Part shown: positions 8,898-14,140 of the stretch, piece by piece | Numbering within the stretch: the first letter of the stretch is position 1 | Layout of the letters: each line of letters starts with the position of its first letter | NCBI GenBank assembly: GCA_934178555.1 | Contig: CAKPQL010000022.1 | Coordinates: 1-16,335, forward strand | DNA length: 16,335 bases | From: an uncultured Clostridia bacterium | GTDB taxonomy: Bacteria > Bacillota > Clostridia > TANB77 > CAG-508 | Direction: 5' to 3' | Program-made: the position numbers and the translations under genes | The notes under the pieces: model-generated | Told to the model about the DNA's origin: nothing | What the model saw: only the letters and a program-made list of their open reading frames with translations | Databases searched by the model: none

Positions 8898-9209
8898 CTA
8901 TCGTTCGTCCTCTTTTGATTTTCCTTTTGATAAATTTGCCCTTTTGTTTGTTTTTGGTTTGTCTTTTTTCCCTTTTATGCTAATTATATATTTAGTTTCT
9001 GGGTCATATCTGTTTCCATCTTTATCAATTCCATTGTTTTCAAGTTTTATACTCATTTCAGCTTCGTGTAAAGAATATTCTAATATGCTTTTTCCTTCAA
9101 GCATTTCATCTAATATTTTTCCACCTTTTTCTACTACTGCATTAACAAATGCAATTTTTATCATCCCATTCTTTTGTGCTTTCTTAGATTTTTTTACTTC
9201 ATTTGACAT
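8898..9209 (-). CDS. Unknown lysine-rich 103-residue protein of the virD4 operon
   Basis: I do not recognise the family. It is very basic at both ends (MSNEVKKSKKAQK; the last 25 residues are mostly Lys, Arg, Asp, Glu and Asn), around a short core with AFVNAVVEKGGKILDEML and YDPETKYIISIKGK. It has no signal peptide or membrane segment. AGGAGG lies about 10 bases before the ATG and overlaps the TAA of the preceding gene, so the two are translationally coupled; virD4 follows 28 bases later. A small basic partner of a coupling protein could bind DNA or act as an adaptor, but that is only inferred from position. The last codon before TAG is CGA, which shows that CGA is used as a sense codon here. 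Confidence 0.75.
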   Translation of the reverse strand: MSNEVKKSKKAQKNGMIKIAFVNAVVEKGGKILDEMLEGKSILEYSLHEAEMSIKLENNGIDKDGNRYDPETKYIISIKGKKDKPKTNKRANLSKGKSKEDER

Positions 9210-9224
9210 ATTTTATTATCCTCC

Positions 9225-9761
9225 TTACGACTCTCGCTTAGTTTTATCTTCTCTTATCTCAAATGCAAAATAACTCTTAAATGGTTGTAATTTGCATTTT
9301 CCTTTTATTTCATTTGTATTTTCATCCAAGTATAAAACTGGTTTTACCTCTTCTGTAGTTTCTGGATCTATAATTGATATCGGTCTTTTTAAATTAGGTG
9401 TATATGTAAATTCTTTAAAATCAGTTTCTTCTTCATTATATAAAGTTTTAAAATTCATAGGAACTGGTTTTTTAGAAATTCTTACTCTATCTTCTTCAAG
9501 AATTCCCATATTTACAACAACTTTTTCTTTACCAAATGAAAGAATAACCAACTTATCTCCCTCAGGATGTGGTTCATCAACAAAAAAAGTTTTCTTTTTA
9601 TTTTGTCCAACTAACTCTTCGGTATAGTCTAATCGTTCAACTGTATACTTTGGCGAATCCTTTAAATACTCTTTCTCTGTTTCCTGTATTTGATATATTA
9701 CTGTGTTTACATTTTGAGGATCTGTAATGCTAAAATGTTTTCCCTGTAAAATTTCCTCCAT
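9225..9761 (-). CDS. Unknown 178-residue protein of the virD4 operon
   Basis: First gene of the operon. I prefer the ATG at 9761 to the in-frame GTG at 9770, because GAGGGG lies 8 bases before the ATG and abuts the GTG. The protein (MEEILQGKHFSITDPQ...) is soluble, acidic to neutral, and rich in short beta-like stretches such as KLVILSFGKEKVVVNMGIL and PVLYLDENTNEIKGK; it has no cysteines, no membrane segment and no motif I recognise. Codons near the end include CGA for arginine. It is coupled to the 103-residue gene (15-base gap between stop and start). A role in DNA transfer or secretion with VirD4 is inferred from the operon only. Confidence 0.75.
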   Translation of the reverse strand: MEEILQGKHFSITDPQNVNTVIYQIQETEKEYLKDSPKYTVERLDYTEELVGQNKKKTFFVDEPHPEGDKLVILSFGKEKVVVNMGILEEDRVRISKKPVPMNFKTLYNEEETDFKEFTYTPNLKRPISIIDPETTEEVKPVLYLDENTNEIKGKCKLQPFKSYFAFEIREDKTKRES

Positions 9762-9818
9762 TTTTGGCACCCCTCTTCTCCATTTTTAGTTTTATCCTAT
9801 GTATCATAACTACTTATA

Positions 9819-9847
9819 ATTATACTTTATTTATCAGTCATTGTCAA
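9819..9847 (-). promoter_or_regulatory. Consensus promoter of the virD4 operon
   Basis: TTGACA (9847-9842), a 17-base spacer and TATAAT (9824-9819) on the minus strand: a perfect match to the housekeeping promoter in all twelve positions, 57 bases before the ATG at 9761. This suggests strong, constitutive expression unless an unseen repressor acts. Confidence 0.85.
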
Positions 9848-9869
9848 CAATTTGCATTAATTATGTTAA

Positions 9870-10760
9870 TTACTTTCTTGGATTAAATTTTGAAATTTCT
9901 CCTAATCTTTCAAATAACTCTTTTTCATTTTCTGCCAATTTTCTTGGAACTACCGTCTTTACCTCTGCAACTAAATCTCCTCTGCCACCTTTTCCATCTT
10001 TATAACCTTTTTGTGCAATTTTTATTTTTTCTCCACTTTGAATTCCTGGTGGTATATATAATGAAACTCTTTCATCAATTCCATCTATGCTTACCCTAGT
10101 TCCTAATGCAGCTTCCCATGGTGATAAATATAAATCCGTTACTAAATCATTACCATTAAGTTTAAATTTTGAATCATCCTTTATATTAATCTTTATGAAT
10201 AAATCTCCATTCTTTCCGCCATTTATTCCATTTTTTCCTTGACCTATTAGTCTTACTTTTTCATCATTTCTTATTCCAGATGGCACTTTTACTGAAAATG
10301 TTTTCATTTTACCTTCTATAGTTCTTAGTGATATTTTCTTTTCACTTCCAAAATATGCTTCCTCTATTGAAATACTTATTTCAGTTTCTACATTTTCCCC
10401 TTTTACAGGAATTTTTTTAGTTTTTTTGTTTTCTTTAGTTTGTTCATTCCTATTAGCGCCAAATAACATTGAAAAAAATTCATCTGTTATTGATTCTTTT
10501 CCCTTTTCTGCTTCTTCCTTTGCCTTTTTTCTTCCAACGTAATTATTCCACATTCTGTCATATTTTCTCTTGCTTTGTGCCTGACTTAATAATTTATATG
10601 CTTCATTTATATCTTTAAATCTTTCTTCACTTCTTTTATCCCCAACATTTACATCTGGATGATACTTTTTTGCTTGCTCCCTATATGCTGCCTTTATTTC
10701 CCCTTGGGTTACTTTATTAGTTTCTAATCCTAATATTTTATAATAGTCCTTAAATATCAT
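9870..10760 (-). CDS. CbpA-like DnaJ co-chaperone
   Basis: J-domain protein of 296 residues that stimulates the ATPase of DnaK. The J domain covers residues 5-70, with the catalytic HPD at 34-36 in KKYHPDVNVG. A charged linker follows (about 75-115), then two DnaJ C-terminal beta domains (about 125-290) with VKVPSGIRNDEKVRLIGQG and YIPPGIQSGEKIKI. The cysteine-rich zinc finger (CxxCxGxG) of true DnaJ is absent, so it is a type II (CbpA/DnaJ2) protein. The ATG at 10760 has GGAGG 8 bases upstream. It stands alone: no grpE or dnaK next to it. A GC-rich hairpin lies in its leader. The virD4 operon promoter begins 22 bases after its stop, so the two units are probably separate. Confidence 0.92.
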   Translation of the reverse strand: MIFKDYYKILGLETNKVTQGEIKAAYREQAKKYHPDVNVGDKRSEERFKDINEAYKLLSQAQSKRKYDRMWNNYVGRKKAKEEAEKGKESITDEFFSMLFGANRNEQTKENKKTKKIPVKGENVETEISISIEEAYFGSEKKISLRTIEGKMKTFSVKVPSGIRNDEKVRLIGQGKNGINGGKNGDLFIKINIKDDSKFKLNGNDLVTDLYLSPWEAALGTRVSIDGIDERVSLYIPPGIQSGEKIKIAQKGYKDGKGGRGDLVAEVKTVVPRKLAENEKELFERLGEISKFNPRK

Positions 10761-10786
10761 TTAAACATCCTCCCCAATAGCTTTTT

Positions 10787-10808
10787 GGGTCGTCGAGGAC
10801 GCCGACCC
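10787..10808. repeat. GC-rich palindrome in the dnaJ leader
   Basis: GGGTCGTCG (10787-10795) and CGCCGACCC (10800-10808) form a 9-bp stem with one mismatch and the loop AGGA. The GC content is far above the surroundings. It lies between the dnaJ promoter and its ribosome site. It may be a dispersed palindromic repeat or an RNA control element; it is not a minus-strand terminator, because A-rich rather than T-rich sequence follows. Confidence 0.6.
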
Positions 10809-10830
10809 CTATACTTTTAAGATAGTTTGT

Positions 10831-10859
10831 ATTATAACATAGGTATTTGTTTTTGAAAA
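10831..10859 (-). promoter_or_regulatory. Probable promoter of dnaJ
   Basis: An extended -10, TGTTATAAT (10839-10831), reads on the minus strand, with TTTTCA at 10859-10854 (17-base spacer) as a moderate -35. The transcript would carry a leader of about 65 bases containing the GC-rich palindrome. I see no CIRCE operator (TTAGCACTC-type repeat). Confidence 0.6.
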
Positions 10860-10913
10860 TACAATTTTAAAATTTTTGTTAAAATTCTAAAATTCTCACT
10901 CATTATAATCCTC

Positions 10914-10940
10914 TTGACTAAACGATGTTATTGTTATAAT
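10914..10940 (+). promoter_or_regulatory. Promoter of the nucleotide-sugar operon
   Basis: TTGACT (10914-10919) and TATAAT (10935-10940) are separated by 15 bases, shorter than usual, but the -10 is extended (TGTTATAAT), which can compensate. The start codon follows 36 bases later. Confidence 0.65.
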
Positions 10941-10976
10941 ATGTATCCAGTTTAATAATAGAAAGGAGCTTTTTTA

Positions 10977-12222
10977 ATGGAGGAAAAACTTATTAAGGTA
11001 AAAGAATTATTAAAAAAATACAACCAAGAACATTTACTTACTTTTTATGATGATTTAACTCCTGAAGATAAGGAGCTATTACTAAATCAGATTTTAGATA
11101 TTGATTTTGAATTAATGTCTAAATTATATCAAAATACTAAAAAGGAAGTTGAAATTGATACAGATTCTATAGAGCCTATTCCTTATGTAGATAAATCTAA
11201 ATTATCTAGTGAAGATTTAGATTTATATTATTCAAAAGGCTTAGAAGCTATAAAATCAGGTAAACTAGCTGTTGTTACAATGGCTGGAGGTCAAGGTACA
11301 AGATTACGGACATAATGGCCCAAAAGGCACTTTTGATTTAGGACTTGAAAATCACAAATCAATTTTTGAAATTCTTTGTGATACTTTAATTTTAGCTAAA
11401 ACTACTTACGGAGTTACTATTCCATGGTATCTTATGACAAGTAACGAAAATAACTCTGCTACTGTAAATTTTTTCGAGGAGCATAACTACTTTGGTTATC
11501 CAAAAGAAGCTGTTCATTTCTTTAAACAAGGTGAATTACCTATGATTGGTACAGACGGAAAAATCTTATTGAACGAACAAGGAACAATTAAACTTGCCGC
11601 AAATGGTCATGGTGGCATTTTTGAATCTATGTTTAAAAACGGTGTATTATCTGATATGAAATCTAATGGAATTGAATGGATTTTCATTGGCGGTGTTGAT
11701 AATGTTTTAGTAAAAATGGTTGACCCAATTCTTATGGGATTATGCATAGAAAAAAACACTTTAGCTGGTGGAAAATCTTTAGTTAAAGCTGGTCCAAAAG
11801 AAAAAGTTGGAGTATTTTGCAAAAGAAATGGTAAACCTAGTGTTGTTGAGTATACAGAAATAACAGAAGAAATGGCAAATGCTACAGATGAAAACGGAGA
11901 ACTTGTTTACGGAGAATCTCATATTTTATGCAATTTGTTCAATATGAAAGCCCTTGAAGCAATAAGCAAAAACAGCTTACCTTACCATTCTGCATTCAAA
12001 AAAGCTTCTTATATGAATGAAAATAAAGAAATTGTAACATCAGATGTTCCTAATGCTTATAAATTTGAGGCTTTTATATTTGACGCATTTAGCACATTAG
12101 ATGATATGTCTATTTTAAGAGTAAAAAGAGAAGAAGAATTTGCTCCAGTAAAAAACGCAAGCGGTGTAGATAGCCCAGAAACAGCAAGAGAATTATATAC
12201 AAATTTTCATAATAAAAATTAA
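10977..12222 (+). CDS. UDPGP-family uridylyltransferase, read through a +1 shift at CGGA
   Basis: Cytosolic enzyme that joins UTP and a sugar 1-phosphate (glucose-1-P or N-acetylglucosamine-1-P) to give a UDP-sugar and pyrophosphate. ATG 10977 follows AAAGGAG. The first frame reaches MAGGQGTRL110, then CGG, and stops two codons later. Dropping C11307 gives GGA and restores the full nucleotide-binding loop GGQGTRLGHNGPKG, then open reading to 12222: 414 residues. Family landmarks after the shift are PWYLMTSNEN, the NGHGG loop and WIFIGGVDNVL. This is the eukaryote-like UDPGP type, not GalU or GlmU. The neighbouring phosphoglucomutase makes glucose-1-P, which favours UDP-glucose formation, but the UDP-GlcNAc type cannot be excluded. 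Without the shift only a 112-residue fragment would form. Confidence 0.9.
11307..11310 (+). other. CGGA +1 frameshift site in the UDPGP-family gene
   Basis: Codon 111 is CGG (11307-11309), followed by A; the 0 frame then reads ACA TAA. Skipping C11307 gives GGA CAT AAT GGC, which encodes GHNG of the signature loop. The preceding codon is TTA. The 12 bases CGGACATAATGG differ from the yhaN site (CGGAGATAATGA) at only two positions. Confidence 0.9.
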
Positions 12223-12228
12223 AAATTG

Positions 12229-12306
12229 ATGAACTTTGGGGACATTCCCTAAAGTTCATTTCAAAAAAATAAAAAGTGAACTTTAAGGCTATTAATAAAG
12301 TTCACT
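12229..12306 (+). promoter_or_regulatory. Two hairpins with alternative pairing before the mutase gene
   Basis: Hairpin A pairs 12229-12242 with 12246-12259 (14 bp, one G-U). Hairpin B pairs 12275-12285 with 12296-12306 (11 bp) and ends 8 bases before the AGGAGG of the next gene. The right arm of A can also pair with the left arm of B (TAAAGTTCA with TGAACTTTA), so the folds are mutually exclusive. Hairpin A is not followed by a T-run on the plus strand. This could be an attenuator-like or RNA-processing leader between the two operon genes. Confidence 0.5.
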
Positions 12307-12329
12307 CAATTTTAGGAGGTAAAGCATTT

Positions 12330-14054
12330 ATGGATTATAAAGAAAAATATAAAGAATGGTGTAACAACCCATTTTTTGATGAAGAAACAAAGCAAGAGTT
12401 ATTAGATATCTCTGGAAATGATGCAGAAATAAAAGATAGATTTTATAAAGATTTAGAGTTTGGAACAGCAGGACTTAGAGGTATAATTGGTGCTGGTACA
12501 AATAGAATGAATATCTATACAGTTAGAAAAGCTACACAAGGACTTGCTAACTTTATAATAAAACAAAATGGGCAAGAAAAAGGTGTTGCTATAGCATATG
12601 ATTCAAGACATATGTCTACTGAATTTAGTCGTGAAGCAGCTTTAGTTCTAAATGCCAATGGAATAAAAACATATATATTTGATTCTTTAAGACCAACTCC
12701 AGAATTATCTTTTACCATAAGAGAATTAGGATGTATATCTGGAATTATAATAACAGCAAGCCATAATCCACCAGAATATAATGGTTATAAAGTATACTGG
12801 GATGATGGAGCTCAGATAGTTGCTCCAATAGACAAAGGTATTATTGACGAAGTAAATTCTATTACAGATTTTGCAACTATTAAAACTATTACTTTGGAAG
12901 AAGCAAAATCAAAAGGATTATACAATGTTATATCTAGTAAAATAGATGATAGATATATAGAAGAATTAAAAAAATTATTAGTTCATCCAGAACTAATTAA
13001 GCAAGAAGCTGATAATATAAAAATAGTATATACGCCTCTACATGGCACAGGAAATGTACCTGTTCAAAGAATATTAAAAGAAATAGGATTTACACATGTA
13101 TATGTTGTAAAAGAACAAGAATTACCAGATGGAGATTTTCCTACAGTTTCTTATCCTAATCCAGAAGATCCAAACGCATTTGAATTAGCTCTAAAGCTTG
13201 CAAAAGAAAAAGATGCTGATATAGTGTTAGCAAATGACCCAGATGCTGATAGATTAGGTGTATATGTAAAAGACTCAAAAACTGGCGAATATATTCAGTT
13301 TAACGGAAATATGACAGGTAATTTAGTATGCGAATATATATTATCTCAAAAGCAAGCAACAAACACATTACCAAGCAATGCAGCAGTAGTAAAATCAATA
13401 GTTTCTTCTAACTTAACAGATGCAATTTGTAATTCTTATAATGTTAAATTATTTGAAGCACTAACAGGATTTAAAAACATTGCAAAAGTTATAAGAGATT
13501 TTGAAGAACAGCACACATATGATTGTGTATTCTCTTATGAAGAAAGTTATGGTTGCATAATAGGAACACACGCTAGAGATAAGGACGGAATTGTAGCAGT
13601 TATGTGCTTATGCGAAGCTGTTGCATATTATAAAACATTGGGTATGACACTTTGGGATCAAATGCTTAAAATGTATGAAAAATACGGTTATTATATAGAA
13701 GGTCAACATTCTCTTGTTTTAAAAGGTGCCGAAGGTGCTGAAAAAATTAAAGAAATGATGACAAATGTTAGAAATAATCCTCCAAAATCTTTTGGCGAAT
13801 ACAAAGTTACTAAATTCTTAGATTACCAAACAAGCAAAGCTATTAATTATGAAACAAATACTGAAACAGATATAGCTCAACCAAAATCTAATGTATTGTA
13901 TTTTGATTTAAACGATAATGCATGGTGCTGTGTTCGTCCTTCTGGAACAGAACCAAAAATAAAATTCTACATTGGGGTAAAAGGAACAAGCCTTGATGAT
14001 TCAAAACAAAAATTAGAAAACTTGAAAAAAGATGTATTAAATAGTTTAAGTTAA
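12330..14054 (+). CDS. pgcA: Alpha-phosphoglucomutase (PgcA-type phospho-sugar mutase)
   Basis: Interconverts glucose-6-phosphate and glucose-1-phosphate; 574 residues, matching the B. subtilis PgcA length (about 580). The start is ATG 12330 (MDYKEKYKEW), with AGGAGG at 12314-12319; the GTG at 12276 lies inside a hairpin and has no ribosome site. The phosphoserine loop TASHNPPEYNGYK has its catalytic Ser at 144, the metal-binding loop DPDADRLG is at 303-310, and the C-terminal phosphate-binding loop RPSGTEPK is at 536-543. EFGTAGLRG near the N-terminus is also typical. It follows the UDPGP-family gene by 107 bases; together they would carry glucose-6-phosphate to UDP-glucose for surface polysaccharide or glycolipid. 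There is no frameshift in this gene. Confidence 0.95.
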   Translation: MDYKEKYKEWCNNPFFDEETKQELLDISGNDAEIKDRFYKDLEFGTAGLRGIIGAGTNRMNIYTVRKATQGLANFIIKQNGQEKGVAIAYDSRHMSTEFSREAALVLNANGIKTYIFDSLRPTPELSFTIRELGCISGIIITASHNPPEYNGYKVYWDDGAQIVAPIDKGIIDEVNSITDFATIKTITLEEAKSKGLYNVISSKIDDRYIEELKKLLVHPELIKQEADNIKIVYTPLHGTGNVPVQRILKEIGFTHVYVVKEQELPDGDFPTVSYPNPEDPNAFELALKLAKEKDADIVLANDPDADRLGVYVKDSKTGEYIQFNGNMTGNLVCEYILSQKQATNTLPSNAAVVKSIVSSNLTDAICNSYNVKLFEALTGFKNIAKVIRDFEEQHTYDCVFSYEESYGCIIGTHARDKDGIVAVMCLCEAVAYYKTLGMTLWDQMLKMYEKYGYYIEGQHSLVLKGAEGAEKIKEMMTNVRNNPPKSFGEYKVTKFLDYQTSKAINYETNTETDIAQPKSNVLYFDLNDNAWCCVRPSGTEPKIKFYIGVKGTSLDDSKQKLENLKKDVLNSLS

Positions 14055-14058
14055 TTTA

Positions 14059-14093
14059 TAGGGTGTGTACATTGTACACACCCTATTTTTTTT
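14059..14093 (+). terminator. Rho-independent terminator after pgcA
   Basis: A perfect 12-bp stem (14059-14070 with 14074-14085), GGGTGTGTAC with GTACACACCC at its core, has the loop ATT and is followed by eight T's. It ends the nucleotide-sugar operon. The opposite strand lacks a T-run after the stem, so it does not clearly serve the convergent BspA-type gene. Confidence 0.92.
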
Positions 14094-14140
14094 ACCTTTG
14101 AAGAATGAAAACCTATGTTGGTTGGTCGCATATTTATATA

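Noticed and set aside
10761..10976. CIRCE/HrcA operator upstream of dnaJ
   Set aside because: No TTAGCACTC and GAGTGCTAA arms are present; the only palindrome is the GC-rich stem.
5287..11310. Sequencing or assembly error as the cause of the three frame breaks
   Set aside because: None lies in a homopolymer; each adds the same base in the same phase before GGA at a required glycine, while many other CGGA strings in the window (for example GAC GGA, TAC GGA, AAC GGA) read cleanly. It remains worth confirming with raw reads.
8386..11310. prfB-type programmed frameshift with upstream Shine-Dalgarno-like stimulator
   Set aside because: GGAGG is present only in two of three sites and lies 10-15 bases upstream instead of about 3; there is no slippery CUU-UGA and no stop codon at the shift point.
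5279..11318. Stop-restart at the ATG inside ATAATG after shift sites 1 and 3
   Set aside because: That ATG is in the third frame, neither the original nor the restored one, and has no ribosome site, so it cannot produce the downstream protein.
12276..12329. Upstream GTG start of the phosphoglucomutase at 12276
   Set aside because: It lies inside hairpin B and lacks a ribosome site; ATG 12330 has AGGAGG at good distance and starts the conserved sequence.
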